Shown: positions 22,595 to 31,756 of the stretch, piece after piece
Layout: the number at the start of each line of letters is the position of its first letter
Numbering within the stretch: the first letter of the stretch is position 1
From: Parcubacteria group bacterium GW2011_GWB1_40_14
GTDB lineage: Bacteria > Patescibacteriota > Minisyncoccia > Terrybacterales > GWB1-40-14
Length of the DNA: 37,588 bases
Reading direction: 5' to 3'
NCBI GenBank assembly: GCA_000996085.1
Contig: LBYG01000010.1
Coordinates: 4,387 to 41,974 of the forward strand
Made by a program: the position numbers and the translations under genes
The notes under the pieces: model-generated
Databases searched by the model: none
The model's input: the letters and a program-made list of their open reading frames with translations, nothing else
Told to the model about the DNA's origin: nothing

Positions 22595-24709
22595 ATGAGC
22601 AATGACCGTTATCCAATTGAAAGAGTGCGCGATATTGGCATTATTGCCCATATTGATGCAGGCAAAACAACCGTTACCGAACGGATACTTTTTTATACGG
22701 GTATTTCTCATAAAATAGGCGAAGTGCATGAGGGTGATACTGTAATGGATTGGATGGAGCAGGAGAGGGAGCGCGGTATTACAATAACTGCCGCGGCAAC
22801 AACTTGTTTTTGGACGCCACGGGCCGTCGGGGACGATAAACCGCAAAAACATCGTATCAATATTATTGATACGCCGGGTCACGTAGATTTTACTGCCGAA
22901 GTTGAAAGATCTTTACGCGTGCTTGATGGTGGCGCTGTTATTTTCGACGGAGTTGCCGGTGTTGAGCCGCAATCAGAAACCGTATGGCATCAGGCGGATA
23001 AATATAAAGTTCCGCGCATTTGTTTTATAAATAAATTGGACAGAATGGGTGCCAGTTTTACCCGTAGCTATCAATCGATACTTGAACGCTTAACTCAATT
23101 TGCGGTCCCGATATTTTTGCCGATCGGTTTGGAAAGCGATTTTAAAGGTTTGGTAGATCTGATCGAGAAAAAAGCTTATACGTTTGAAGGCGAGCACGGC
23201 GAAAAAATTGTTGAAATAGAAATTCCGGAAAATATGAAAGAGGAAGTTGAAACCGCGCGCGCGATACTTATAGAAAAAGTTGTTGAACAGGACGATAAAT
23301 TATTAGCAGCATATCTTGGAGGGACAGAGCCTTCGGTAAAAGATTTGCATAGCACGTTGCGTAAGGCGACCATTGCAGGAACTATTGTTCCGGTTTTATG
23401 CGGCGCCGCATTAAGCAATAAAGGAGTTCAATTTTTGTTGGATGCGGTGGTCAGATATTTGCCCAGTCCTCTGGATGTTCCTCCGGTTATGGGCGAAAAT
23501 CCCAAAAACGGACAGCAAGAAGAGCGAAAACCTGAGGACGATCAACCGTTTGCCGGTCTGGCTTTTAAAGTAGCTACTGATCCTTTTGTCGGCCAACTTA
23601 CATATTGCCGTATATATTCGGGAAAACTTGCCCGCGGTACATATGTTTTAAATTCCAGCTCAGGCGATACTGAGCGTATCGGTCGTATTTTGCGTATGCA
23701 TGCCAATGAAAGAGAAGAGGTTGAAGAAATGTATCCGGGCGATATTGCGGGTTTGGTGGGTTTAAAAGCCACAACAACGGGCGATACTCTTGCTGATACC
23801 GAACGTCCAATAATTCTTGAGAGAGTGACATTTCCCGAGCCGGTTATTGCCATGCGCATTGAACCAAAAACAAAAGCCGATCAGGAAAGAATGGGCATTG
23901 CATTGAAACGTTTAGCTGAAGAAGATCCGACATTTAGAATTACTTCTGACCAGGAAACAGGAGAAACAATTATTGCGGGCATGGGCGAATTGCATCTTGA
24001 AATTATTGTTGACCGTATGTTCCGCGAATTTAAAGTTGAGGCAAATGTAGGCCGGCCGCAAGTTGCGTATAAAGAAACAATCCGCGCTGAAGCTGAAGCT
24101 GAAGGAAAATATATCCGTCAGACCGGTGGACGAGGTCAATACGGCCATGTGTGGTTGAAAGTTGAACCGCAAGAGCGTGGTAAGGGTTTTGAATTTGTGA
24201 GCGCCATTAAAGGAGGTTCTATTCCTCAGGAATATATTCCTGCGGTCGGAAAGGGAGTTAAGGAGGCATTGGATCGCGGTGTGCTTGCGGGCTATCCTGT
24301 TGTTGATACAAAAGTTACTTTATATGACGGCTCCTACCACGACGTTGATTCGTCCGAGGCGGCATTTAAGATAGCAGGCTCTTTAGCTGTTCAAGAAGCA
24401 GTAAAAAGAGCGCGTCCTGTTTTGCTTGAACCCGTAATGAAAGTTGAGGTTGTAACGCCGGATAATTTTTTGGGAGATGTTACCGGAGATTTGGCTGCCC
24501 GACGTTCGCGCATTGAACATTTGGGCGAGAGAGCAATGGTTAAAGTTATTGAAACAAAAACACCTTTGGCTGAAATGTTCGGTTATGCCACTCAGCTTCG
24601 TTCAATGACCCAAGGACGGGGTTCGTACGCAATGGAATTTGATCACTATGCTGAGGTTCCGGATAATATAGCCGCGACCATTGCGGAAGGCAAAAAACCC
24701 AAAAGATAA
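22595..24709 (+). CDS. fusA: Elongation factor G
   Basis: 704 residues from ATG 22595 ([36 protein letters not shown]). G1 is AHIDAGKTT, switch [12 protein letters not shown]4 NKLDRMG. Domains II-V are complete, ending with the [11 protein letters not shown] region. It drives translocation. The ORF-track ATG 22583 lies inside rpsG; 22595 fits the family start and a 5-nt gap. Confidence 0.97.
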   Translation: MSNDRYPIERVRDIGIIAHIDAGKTTVTERILFYTGISHKIGEVHEGDTVMDWMEQERERGITITAAATTCFWTPRAVGDDKPQKHRINIIDTPGHVDFTAEVERSLRVLDGGAVIFDGVAGVEPQSETVWHQADKYKVPRICFINKLDRMGASFTRSYQSILERLTQFAVPIFLPIGLESDFKGLVDLIEKKAYTFEGEHGEKIVEIEIPENMKEEVETARAILIEKVVEQDDKLLAAYLGGTEPSVKDLHSTLRKATIAGTIVPVLCGAALSNKGVQFLLDAVVRYLPSPLDVPPVMGENPKNGQQEERKPEDDQPFAGLAFKVATDPFVGQLTYCRIYSGKLARGTYVLNSSSGDTERIGRILRMHANEREEVEEMYPGDIAGLVGLKATTTGDTLADTERPIILERVTFPEPVIAMRIEPKTKADQERMGIALKRLAEEDPTFRITSDQETGETIIAGMGELHLEIIVDRMFREFKVEANVGRPQVAYKETIRAEAEAEGKYIRQTGGRGQYGHVWLKVEPQERGKGFEFVSAIKGGSIPQEYIPAVGKGVKEALDRGVLAGYPVVDTKVTLYDGSYHDVDSSEAAFKIAGSLAVQEAVKRARPVLLEPVMKVEVVTPDNFLGDVTGDLAARRSRIEHLGERAMVKVIETKTPLAEMFGYATQLRSMTQGRGSYAMEFDHYAEVPDNIAATIAEGKKPKR

Positions 24710-24767
24710 TAGATAAAACAAGAATAAACCATAAAATTAAAGATAAAAATCAAATCAAGCGTGGGGG

Positions 24768-24796
24768 TTGACGACTTCTGGGAATTTAGCTAACAT
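24768..24796 (+). promoter_or_regulatory. Promoter of tuf
   Basis: TTGACG (24768-24773), 17 nt, TAACAT (24791-24796). The predicted 5' UTR is about 140 nt. Confidence 0.75.
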
Positions 24797-24806
24797 AAGG
24801 AACGTT

Positions 24807-24826
24807 GTTGCGCTTCTGAGCGCAAC
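24807..24826 (+). other. 5' UTR hairpin of tuf
   Basis: GTTGCGC-ttctga-GCGCAAC at the very start of the predicted transcript; no T-run follows, so it probably stabilises the mRNA. The rest of 24827-24941 is AT-rich and shows nothing else. Confidence 0.6.
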
Positions 24827-24941
24827 TTAAAATTTAGATAATTTTTAAAATTTACAAATAATCTTTTTAAAATAATCGATTTTTAAGATCACGATCAATT
24901 TCTTGCTCTTATATTTCGATCTATAATTTATAAAAACACAT

Positions 24942-26138
24942 ATGGCTGAGGGAAAATTTGAACGAAATAAACCGCATTTAAACGTCGGTACTATTGGTCA
25001 CGTCGACCACGGTAAAACAACTTTAACCGCGGCTATCACACACGTTCTTAAATTGAACGGACTTATTGATAAAGAAGAATCAGTAGATCAGATCGATAAT
25101 GCTCCGGAAGAAAAAGCACGTGGAATTACAATTGCTTTGCACCATTCTGAGTATCAATCAGAAAAGCGTCATTACGCGCACATCGATGCTCCCGGTCACG
25201 CCGATTACGTTAAGAACATGATCACCGGAGCCGCTCAAATGGACGGCGCTGTATTGGTTGTTTCAGCCGCAGACGGTCCAATGCCTCAAACTCGGGAACA
25301 CATTCTTTTGGCTCGCCAAGTAGGCGTCCCGGCTGTTTTGGTATTTTTGAATAAAGTGGATATGGTTGATGATCCGGAATTAATAGATTTGGTTGAAGCT
25401 GAAGTCCGTGACTTGTTAAAGAAATACGAATTCCCGGGCGACGAAACCCCGATCATACGCGGCTCAGCCTTGAAAGCTTTGCAAGCCACTTCGGCTGACG
25501 ATCCGGCCGCGAAAGCAGTTATGGAATTGGTCAATAAACTTGATGAATATGTTCCTGAACCGCAACGCGATATTGATAAACCTTTCTTAATGCCTGTTGA
25601 AGACGTGTTTTCTATTGAAGGACGCGGCACTGTTGTTACCGGCAGAGTTGAAAGGGGAGTTGTTAAAGTTAACGAAGAAGTTGAATTGGTGGGTTTGCGT
25701 CCGACAACAAAGACAGTTGTTACCGGAATTGAAATGTTCAGAAAGAGTTTGGATGAAGGCAGGGCCGGAGATAATGCCGGTGTTTTGTTGCGCGGTTTGA
25801 AGAAAGAAGATGTTGAGCGCGGTCAGGTATTAGCTAAGACAGGAAGCGTTACTCCGCATACAGAATTTGAGACAGAAGTTTATGTGTTGACCAAAGAAGA
25901 AGGCGGAAGGCATACTCCATTCTTTGCAGGATACAAGCCGCAATTTTATATGAGAACAACCGATGTTACCGGAGACGTTACTTTGCCGGAGGGTACTGAA
26001 ATGGTTATGCCGGGCGACACCGTTAGAGTTAAAGTTAAACTTTTAGCGCCTGTAGCTTTGGAAGAGAAACAACGTTTTGCTATTCGCGAGGGTGGCAAGA
26101 CTGTGGGTGCCGGCGTTATAACTAAAATAATTCAGTAA
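24942..26138 (+). CDS. tuf: Elongation factor Tu
   Basis: 398 residues: [21 protein letters not shown] (G1), [22 protein letters not shown] (switch II), NKVDMVDD (G4), GSALKAL (G5), and a C-terminal [37 protein letters not shown]. It brings aminoacyl-tRNA to the ribosome. It has its own promoter 150 nt upstream and is followed by rpsJ after 19 nt. Confidence 0.98.
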   Translation: MAEGKFERNKPHLNVGTIGHVDHGKTTLTAAITHVLKLNGLIDKEESVDQIDNAPEEKARGITIALHHSEYQSEKRHYAHIDAPGHADYVKNMITGAAQMDGAVLVVSAADGPMPQTREHILLARQVGVPAVLVFLNKVDMVDDPELIDLVEAEVRDLLKKYEFPGDETPIIRGSALKALQATSADDPAAKAVMELVNKLDEYVPEPQRDIDKPFLMPVEDVFSIEGRGTVVTGRVERGVVKVNEEVELVGLRPTTKTVVTGIEMFRKSLDEGRAGDNAGVLLRGLKKEDVERGQVLAKTGSVTPHTEFETEVYVLTKEEGGRHTPFFAGYKPQFYMRTTDVTGDVTLPEGTEMVMPGDTVRVKVKLLAPVALEEKQRFAIREGGKTVGAGVITKIIQ

Positions 26139-26157
26139 GTAAGATCTAATTTGCATC

Positions 26158-26499
26158 ATGGCTGCTGCCACAAAAAAACAAGAGAAAGAAGATTTGAAAC
26201 AGCGTTTGCGGATAAAAATTCGCGGATATGACCATAAGATTTTGGATATATCTACGCGTCAAATTGTTGAGACAGCCATGCGCGCTAACGCAGAAATAGC
26301 CGGACCCGTACCTTTGCCGACAGAAACTAGGCGCTATACAGTCAATCGCTCAACTTTTGTGCATAAAGATTCCCGAGATCAATTTGAGATAAGAGTTCAC
26401 CGCCGTTTGGTTGACATTTTTAACCCAACCCCTAAACTAATTGATGCATTAACGAACCTGACCTTACCCGCCGGAATAGATGTTGAAATTAAAATGTAG
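26158..26499 (+). CDS. rpsJ: Ribosomal protein S10
   Basis: 113 residues. LRIKIRGYDHKILDISTRQIVETAMRANAEIAGPVPLPTETRRYTVNRSTFVHKDSRDQFEIRVHRRLVDIFNPTPKLIDALTNLTLPAGIDVEIKM matches full-length S10, with an 11-residue N-terminal extension. It is probably transcribed with tuf; a strong terminator follows before rplC. Confidence 0.97.
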   Translation: MAAATKKQEKEDLKQRLRIKIRGYDHKILDISTRQIVETAMRANAEIAGPVPLPTETRRYTVNRSTFVHKDSRDQFEIRVHRRLVDIFNPTPKLIDALTNLTLPAGIDVEIKM

Positions 26500-26515
26500 T
26501 TAGTTTTCCGCACGG

Positions 26516-26536
26516 GGCGGATCCGCCTTTGGCGGA
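26516..26536 (+). repeat. Short nested palindromes after rpsJ
   Basis: GGCGGATCCGCC (26516-26527) overlaps TCCGCC-ttt-GGCGGA (26522-26536); these are flanked by TTTTCCGC...GCGGAAAA. They belong to the TCCGCC/GGCGGA palindrome type also seen in alkD. Confidence 0.6.
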
Positions 26537-26607
26537 AAATTAAATATCAATGATATTTTTCCAACTAGCTTATACTAGCTTTACCCATAAGCATAAGTAA
26601 GCATAGT

Positions 26608-26661
26608 AGAACTCTGAAAGAAGAGTTCTTTATGTGCCGACTTATGTCGGCACATTTTTTG
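26608..26661 (+). terminator. Tandem hairpins with intrinsic terminator inside the S10 cluster
   Basis: AGAACTC-tgaaagaa-GAGTTCT (26608-26629), then ATGTGCCGAC-ttat-GTCGGCACAT (26632-26655) followed by TTTTT. This splits rpsJ from rplC; it may be a true end or an attenuator for the L3 operon. Confidence 0.85.
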
Positions 26662-26675
26662 TGTCAAAAATATGA

Positions 26676-26807
26676 ATCCCGTTAGAAGTCTTCGGCACAA
26701 AAATTTAAAAATAAATTTTTATGCGCGGAATAACGGGAAATTAAACAAAGTCTGTATATATCTCGATGGTCAACCAATTATCAGCTAATACAGACTTCTA
26801 ACGGGAT
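26676..26807 (+). repeat. Start-codon inverted-repeat element R2 (rplC)
   Basis: ATCCCGTTAGAAGTCT (26676-26691) pairs perfectly with AGACTTCTAACGGGAT (26792-26807); the last two bases are the AT of the rplC ATG. An inner AAAAATTTA-aaa-TAAATTTTT hairpin is present. ATGAA occurs at both edges (26672-26676, 26806-26810). The left ATG opens a 38-codon ORF ending just before the right arm. Confidence 0.85.
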
Positions 26808-27411
26808 GAAATTTATTTTAGGAGAAAAAATAGGAATGACCAGAATGTTTGATGCCTCAGGCAACGTTGTGCCTGTTACTGTTTTGCGTGCGGGTCCGGT
26901 TGTGGTAACTCAAGTAAAATCAGTTGAAAAAGACGGATACAAAGCTGTACAGGTCGGCTACGGCAGAAGGAAGAGACTGGCTAAGCCGCAAAAAGGACAT
27001 CTTAAAGGAAAAGGTAATTTGAGTTGGCTTAAAGAATTTAAAATGGAAGATAGTAACGAATTCGCTCCAGGAACTCGTATAGATGTTTCTGGTTTTGAAC
27101 CGGGAGACAAGGTAAATATTCAAGGGATCTCAAAGGGCAAGGGGTTTGCCGGAGTAGTTAAACGTCATGGTTTTCGCGGTGGTTGGGCTTCGCACGGCAA
27201 TAAGCATATGTTGCGCGCACCGGGTTCCATAGGTATGTCTTGGCCTGAAAGAGTTCCTAAGGGAAGAAAAATGGCCGGTAGAATGGGTTACGATAAAGTT
27301 ACAGTTAAAAACTTAGAAGTCATTGAGGTAGACAGTAAAAACAATACTCTGGCATTGCGTGGTGCGGTACCCGGAAATAGGGGAAGTTGGATCGTAGTAG
27401 TTAAAAAATAA
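26806..27411 (+). CDS. rplC: Ribosomal protein L3
   Basis: 201 residues: MKFILGEKIGMTRMFDASGNVVPVTVLRAGPVVVTQ, GISKGKGFAGVVKRHGFRGGWASHGNKHMLRAPGSIGMSWPERVPKGRKMAGRMGYDKVTVKNLEV. It has the conserved loop that reaches toward the peptidyl transferase centre. It begins at the 3' end of element R2. Confidence 0.97.
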   Translation: MKFILGEKIGMTRMFDASGNVVPVTVLRAGPVVVTQVKSVEKDGYKAVQVGYGRRKRLAKPQKGHLKGKGNLSWLKEFKMEDSNEFAPGTRIDVSGFEPGDKVNIQGISKGKGFAGVVKRHGFRGGWASHGNKHMLRAPGSIGMSWPERVPKGRKMAGRMGYDKVTVKNLEVIEVDSKNNTLALRGAVPGNRGSWIVVVKK

Positions 27412-27421
27412 TTTGGTGAGC

Positions 27422-28063
27422 ATGAGCAAGATTAAACTATATACACAAAACGGAAAAGAGAAAGGATATCTGGATCTGCCGGAGGAGATTTTTGATGTTC
27501 CTATGAATAAAGATCTTTTATATCAGGCTGTTCGTGTTCTTACGGTACGAAAAAGAAAAACAATAGCAGACACCAAGACCCGTTCTGAGGTCCGTGGTGG
27601 CGGTAAAAAACCCTGGAGACAAAAAGGTACAGGAAGAGCCCGTCAGGGTTCTATCCGCGCCCCGCAGTGGCGGGGCGGAGGAGTTGTTTTTGGTCCCACC
27701 AAAGAAAAAATATATACAGCCAAATTACCTTTGAGAATGAAACAAAAAGCTACATGTATAGCTCTTTCTGCCAAAGTAAGGGATGGAGAAGTTATGGCTT
27801 TGGATAGTATTAAATTGGATGAAGCCAAAACAAAATATATGGCCGAAGTATTTAATAATTTAATGGCCGCCCACAAAGGCAAAAACAGAAATACTTTATT
27901 GGTTTTGGGAGAGCGCGATGAAACCGTTTTCCGCGCCTCGCGCAATTTAGCAGAAGTTGTGATAAAGGCAGCGGATCAGGTTAATTTACTGGATATTCTT
28001 TCAAGGAAGTTTCTTGTTATCACCCCGGAAAGTATTGCGGTTTTACAAAAACGTTTTACATAA
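27422..28063 (+). CDS. rplD: Ribosomal protein L4
   Basis: 213 residues from ATG 27422 (MSKIKLYTQNGKEKG). The central loop is TKTRSEVRGGGKKPWRQKGTGRARQGSIRAPQWRGGGVVFGP, typical of L4. In other bacteria L4 represses its own operon; no such site can be identified here. The ORF-track start 27413 (TTG) is less likely. Confidence 0.96.
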   Translation: MSKIKLYTQNGKEKGYLDLPEEIFDVPMNKDLLYQAVRVLTVRKRKTIADTKTRSEVRGGGKKPWRQKGTGRARQGSIRAPQWRGGGVVFGPTKEKIYTAKLPLRMKQKATCIALSAKVRDGEVMALDSIKLDEAKTKYMAEVFNNLMAAHKGKNRNTLLVLGERDETVFRASRNLAEVVIKAADQVNLLDILSRKFLVITPESIAVLQKRFT

Positions 28064-28072
28064 GATATAGTT

Positions 28073-28223
28073 ATGCCCAGAAATACAACTTCCAGTTGGA
28101 ACTGAGCAAAACCAAACAATAACTAATGAATATTTTATAAAATATATGGAATCTATTAATTATTTAAATATAAACTTTGACAAACGCTACGCGTTTGTCG
28201 CTGGAAGTTGATATACTGGGTAT
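28073..28223 (+). repeat. Start-codon inverted-repeat element R3 (rplW)
   Basis: ATGCCCAG (28073-28080) and CAACTTCCAG (28086-28095) pair with CTGGAAGTTG (28201-28210) and CTGGGTAT (28216-28223), one G-U pair and a 5-nt internal loop. A perfect GACAAACGC-tac-GCGTTTGTC hairpin lies inside. TATG occurs at both edges; the right one contains the rplW start. The left ATG opens only a 10-codon ORF. Confidence 0.8.
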
Positions 28224-28569
28224 GGCAATTTTTTCCAAAAATAAAACAGAAAAGGATAATAAGGCCGAAGAAAAAACAGTATCCAAAAGGCGGACTGTAT
28301 TTTTACCCCTATTCCCGCACGTAACCGAAAAAGCATCTGCGCAGGAAGATCAGAATAAATATGTTTTTCGAGTTCCCGCAGGCGCAACTTCTGGCCAGGT
28401 GATAGAGGAATTTGTGATGAGGTTTGGAATTAAACCCATTAAGGTTAATATTATTGCCGCAAGGAAAAAAGCCCGCCGCAGAGGAGCATTTGTTGGATAT
28501 AAGACCGGTCACAAAAAAGTAATTATAACTTTGCCAAAAGATAAAAAAATAGATATAGTCCCCAAATAA
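28222..28569 (+). CDS. rplW: Ribosomal protein L23
   Basis: 115 residues from ATG 28222 (MAIFSKNKTEKDNKAEEKTVSKRRTVFLPLFPHVTEKASAQEDQNKYVFRVP). The conserved KYVFRVPAGATSGQVIEEFVMRFGIKPIKVNIIAARKKARRRG is present. L23 forms the docking site for SRP and trigger factor at the exit tunnel. The N-terminal 30 residues are a charged extension. The ORF-track start 28177 lies inside element R3. Confidence 0.95.
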   Translation: MAIFSKNKTEKDNKAEEKTVSKRRTVFLPLFPHVTEKASAQEDQNKYVFRVPAGATSGQVIEEFVMRFGIKPIKVNIIAARKKARRRGAFVGYKTGHKKVIITLPKDKKIDIVPK

Positions 28570-28578
28570 TAAAAAGTC

Positions 28579-29406
28579 ATGAAGATCTATAAACCAACAA
28601 CACCAGGAAGACGTGGAATGACCGGTATTGATTACTCGGAGTTTTTGACCAGAAAAAAACCCGAGAAATCTTTAACCAGAGGCATTAAACGAAAAGCCGG
28701 CAGAAACCACCAGGGAACAATAACTGTTCGTTTCCGCGGAGGTGGTCATAAAGTTAGATATAGATTAGTGGATTTCAGACAGGACAAAATAAACATTCCG
28801 GCAAATGTTCAGTCTATAGAATACGATCCCAACAGAACAGCATTTATCGCTTTGATAAGCTATCTTGATGGAGAAAAACGTTATATTTTGGCTCCTCGTG
28901 GGTTAAAAGTAGGCGATCAAGTTTTGACTGCAGAAAAAACAGAACTTAAAATCGGTAACCGCATGATGCTGAAGAATATTCCGCCCGGTTCCGAAATACA
29001 TAATATAGAACTATTTCCGGGAAAGGGCGGACAAATGGTACGTGCAGCAGGTTCCGCCGCTCAGATCCTTGCTCACGATGCGGGTATAACCACTTTACGC
29101 ATGCCTTCAAGTGAGGTACGAAAAGTTTCTTCAATTGCTTATGCGTCGATAGGTTCTCTTTCTAATTCAGAACAGATAATGGTTAATTTAGGAAAAGCCG
29201 GCAGAAAACGATGGATGGGCAGAATGCCGCATAACAGAGGAACATCTATGAATCCTGTTGATCACCCGCACGGTGGCGGAGAAGGACGCTCAGGTGTTGG
29301 TTTGAAATATCCAAAAACCCCTTGGGGCAAACACGCGCATGGAGTTAAGACCAGAAATCGCAAAAAATTATCGAATAAATATATTGTTCAAAGAAGGAGT
29401 AAATAA
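28579..29406 (+). CDS. rplB: Ribosomal protein L2
   Basis: 275 residues: [81 protein letters not shown]. The conserved histidine loop (HPHGGG) near the peptidyl transferase centre is intact. It precedes rpsS by 2 nt. Confidence 0.98.
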   Translation: MKIYKPTTPGRRGMTGIDYSEFLTRKKPEKSLTRGIKRKAGRNHQGTITVRFRGGGHKVRYRLVDFRQDKINIPANVQSIEYDPNRTAFIALISYLDGEKRYILAPRGLKVGDQVLTAEKTELKIGNRMMLKNIPPGSEIHNIELFPGKGGQMVRAAGSAAQILAHDAGITTLRMPSSEVRKVSSIAYASIGSLSNSEQIMVNLGKAGRKRWMGRMPHNRGTSMNPVDHPHGGGEGRSGVGLKYPKTPWGKHAHGVKTRNRKKLSNKYIVQRRSK

Positions 29407-29408
29407 AT

Positions 29409-29738
29409 ATGACTCGATCGCTTAAAAAAGGTCCATATATTGATGTAAAACTGTTAAAGAAGATAGGCAATTTGAAGCAGGGAGATAAAACTATAATTAA
29501 GACCTGGGCGCGTGCGTCTAGTATTGCCCCGGAAATGGTAGGGTTTACTATAGGCGTGCACAACGGCCGCGTTCATACCCCGGTATTTATACGTGAAGAA
29601 ATGGTAGGACATAAGTTGGGTGAATTTTCTCCTACGAAGAAATTTGTGAAACACGGCGGTAAATTACAAAAAGAAGTTGAAATGGCAGAAGCTACAAAAG
29701 CAGCCGCCGCACCTGCCGCCACAGAAGGAAAGAAATAA
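29409..29738 (+). CDS. rpsS: Ribosomal protein S19
   Basis: 109 residues: [19 protein letters not shown] ... [54 protein letters not shown]. It has an alanine-rich C-terminal extension ([17 protein letters not shown]) of about 20 residues beyond the usual length. Confidence 0.97.
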   Translation: MTRSLKKGPYIDVKLLKKIGNLKQGDKTIIKTWARASSIAPEMVGFTIGVHNGRVHTPVFIREEMVGHKLGEFSPTKKFVKHGGKLQKEVEMAEATKAAAAPAATEGKK

Positions 29739-29752
29739 TTTTTGATTTATAT

Positions 29753-30298
29753 ATGGCTAAAGTTACAAATAAAAATAAAAAAGTACAGGCAACACTGAAT
29801 TATTTACGTATCAGCCCCAGAAAGGTTCGTGCTGTTGCCGGTTTGGTGCGGGATAAGTGGGCTTATGAAGCAGAAGAAATTTTAGTGCACACCAATAAGA
29901 AAGCCGCTTCACCGGTACTTAAACTTTTAAATTCCGCAGTGGCTAACGCCGTAAATAACACTAAATTGTCACAGGATAAATTATTTGTTCAGGAAATATT
30001 TGTTAATGGCGGACCGATATTTTCACGTTATATGCCGCGCGCAAGAGGTTCAGCCGCCGAAATTCAGAAGAAAACCAGCCACGTAACTATTATTTTAGCT
30101 GAAAAAGAAGGCGGAACGGCGAAGCGATCTGCGACATTTGTTCCCAAATCAAAAACAGTTAAAGCTCCTGCGACACGGACATCACCTAAGACTGATTCAA
30201 ATCAAGATAAGGGTTTTACGGCAACCCCTGAAAAAATAGCTCCGAAAAAGAGTTCGTCGGGTATAGGCAGACGTTTATTTACTCGAAAGGCAATCTAA
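29753..30298 (+). CDS. rplV: Ribosomal protein L22 with long C-terminal tail
   Basis: 181 residues; the family is normally about 110. YLRISPRKVRAVAGLVRDKWAYEAEEIL and the beta-hairpin region FSRYMPRARGSAAEIQKKTSHVTIILAEKE are intact. The remaining 70 residues are a basic, Ser/Thr/Pro/Lys-rich tail (TFVPKSKTVKAPATRTSPKTDSN) ending GRRLFTRKAI, as is common in CPR ribosomal proteins. Confidence 0.95.
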   Translation: MAKVTNKNKKVQATLNYLRISPRKVRAVAGLVRDKWAYEAEEILVHTNKKAASPVLKLLNSAVANAVNNTKLSQDKLFVQEIFVNGGPIFSRYMPRARGSAAEIQKKTSHVTIILAEKEGGTAKRSATFVPKSKTVKAPATRTSPKTDSNQDKGFTATPEKIAPKKSSSGIGRRLFTRKAI

Positions 30299-30313
30299 TT
30301 AATAAATTTTATT

Positions 30314-30997
30314 ATGGGAAATAAAGCTCAACCAATCGGTTTACGTCTAGGTATAAGCGCCACGTGGTCATCACGATGGTTCGATCCCCGTCACTTCCGA
30401 AGATATTTGAAAGAAGATATCGCAGTGCGTGATTTTTTGTCTAAGCGCTTAAAAACCGCAGAAGTAGAGTCTATTATTATTGAGCGTTCAGGCAAAAAAA
30501 CCACAGTTATTATTTCCACAGCCCGCCCAGGATTGATAATCGGCCGCGGAGGAGGCGGCGTTGAAGAATTAAGAAGGCATATTATAGATACGATTAAGAA
30601 AACGTCCGGCCAAGATGCTCCAAATATAGATACCGATTTGCGCCTTGAAGTGCAGGAAGTCAGACATGGCGAAAGTTCGGCTGCAATTGTTGCCCAACAG
30701 GTGGCAGATCAGCTTGAGAAAAGGCAGCCATTTAGACGTATTTTGAAACGGACAATTGAAAAAGTTTCTTCAGACCCTAAAGTACACGGCGTAAAAGTAG
30801 CCGTTGCAGGACGCTTGGGTGGTTCAGAAATGTCGCGTCGCGAATGGCTATCTTCCGGACGCTTACCACTGCATACGCTGCGTGCAAATATTGATTTTGC
30901 TCAGGTTCATGCGTACACTGCTTGGGGCGCGATTGGCGTAAAAGTTTGGATATATAAAGGCGAAGTATTTAAAGAAAAAGAAAAAAAGGAAGAATAA
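30314..30997 (+). CDS. rpsC: Ribosomal protein S3
   Basis: 227 residues: MGNKAQPIGLRLGISATWSSRWFDPRHFRRYLKEDIAVRDFL; KH domain TARPGLIIGRGGGGVEELRRHI; C-terminal GRLGGSEMSRREWLSSGRLPLHTLRANIDFAQVHAYTAWGAIGVKVWIYKGE. It lines the mRNA entry channel. Confidence 0.98.
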   Translation: MGNKAQPIGLRLGISATWSSRWFDPRHFRRYLKEDIAVRDFLSKRLKTAEVESIIIERSGKKTTVIISTARPGLIIGRGGGGVEELRRHIIDTIKKTSGQDAPNIDTDLRLEVQEVRHGESSAAIVAQQVADQLEKRQPFRRILKRTIEKVSSDPKVHGVKVAVAGRLGGSEMSRREWLSSGRLPLHTLRANIDFAQVHAYTAWGAIGVKVWIYKGEVFKEKEKKEE

Positions 30998-31000
30998 TTT

Positions 31001-31414
31001 ATGTTAATGCCAAAGAAAGTAAAACATAGAAAATGGCAAAAAGGCCGCAGACGGGGGATCGGTAAAGAAACCCGCGCAACAGCTTTGGCGTTCGGCTCTT
31101 TCGGTTTGCAGTCCCAAGATGCCAAATGGATCACTTCCAGACAAATTGAAGCCGCCAGAAGAGCATCTATTCGTTTTTTACAAAAAGGAGGAAAAATGTG
31201 GATACGGATTTTCCCGGATAAACCAGTAACTCAAAAAGGAACGGAAGTAGGTATGGGTGGAGGAAAGGGCGCCGTTGATCACTATGTGTTTGCGGTTAAA
31301 CCGGGAAGGATTATTTTTGAAATTGACGGAGTAAATAAAGAAACCGCTGAAGAAGCTTTGCGTCTGGCCAGTCACAAACTTCCTATTAGAACCAAGATAA
31401 TTACCAGAAGTTAA
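31001..31414 (+). CDS. rplP: Ribosomal protein L16
   Basis: 137 residues: [99 protein letters not shown]. It is a full-length L16 that positions tRNA in the A site. Element R4 follows before rpmC. Confidence 0.97.
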   Translation: MLMPKKVKHRKWQKGRRRGIGKETRATALAFGSFGLQSQDAKWITSRQIEAARRASIRFLQKGGKMWIRIFPDKPVTQKGTEVGMGGGKGAVDHYVFAVKPGRIIFEIDGVNKETAEEALRLASHKLPIRTKIITRS

Positions 31415-31423
31415 ATTGTTTTT

Positions 31424-31564
31424 ATGCCGGGTAGTGAAAATTCGACCGTTTCGCTAAGCGAAACAAATCGTAATCAATACATCGGAGATTATTAGAAATA
31501 TTTTATTAAATATTAATGAAGTCGAAATTTGGCAATATAAAGTCGAATTTCTACTACCCGGTAT
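31424..31564 (+). repeat. Start-codon inverted-repeat element R4 (rpmC)
   Basis: ATGCCGGGTAGTGAAAATTCGAC (31424-31446) pairs with GTCGAATTTCTACTACCCGGTAT (31542-31564): 20 Watson-Crick, 2 G-U, 1 mismatch. Inside are GTTTCGC-taa-GCGAAAC and a second GTCGAAATTT at 31521. TATG occurs at both edges; the right one holds the rpmC start. The left ATG opens a 23-codon ORF. Confidence 0.88.
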
Positions 31565-31748
31565 GAAAGCGCAAGAATTAAACAATAAATCAAATATAGA
31601 ATTAAATTCTTTATTGACCGAACAACAGGAGAAATTGAAATCTCTCCGAGTTCTTCATTCAGCCGGAAAAGTAAAAAATGTTAAAGAATTAAATTCTTTG
31701 CGTAAAGATATTGCCCGAATTAATACCGTTTTAGCGTCTAAAAGATAA
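31563..31748 (+). CDS. rpmC: Ribosomal protein L29
   Basis: 61 residues, two helices: MKAQELNNKSNIELNSLLTEQQEKLKSLRVLHSAGKVKNVKELNSLRKDIARINTVLASKR. Typical L29, at the exit tunnel. Its ATG lies at the end of a 23-bp inverted repeat, so the start may be masked in the mRNA. Confidence 0.93.
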   Translation: MKAQELNNKSNIELNSLLTEQQEKLKSLRVLHSAGKVKNVKELNSLRKDIARINTVLASKR

Positions 31749-31756
31749 ATAAAGTT

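Noticed and set aside
28177-28205. TTGACA at 28177 as a promoter for rplW
   Set aside because: No -10 at 16-18 nt; the hexamer is part of the GACAAACGC hairpin.
31185-31198. Internal start in rplP (AAGGAGG then ATG at 31196)
   Set aside because: The codons encode the conserved L16 segment [14 protein letters not shown], so the match to a Shine-Dalgarno is explained by protein conservation.
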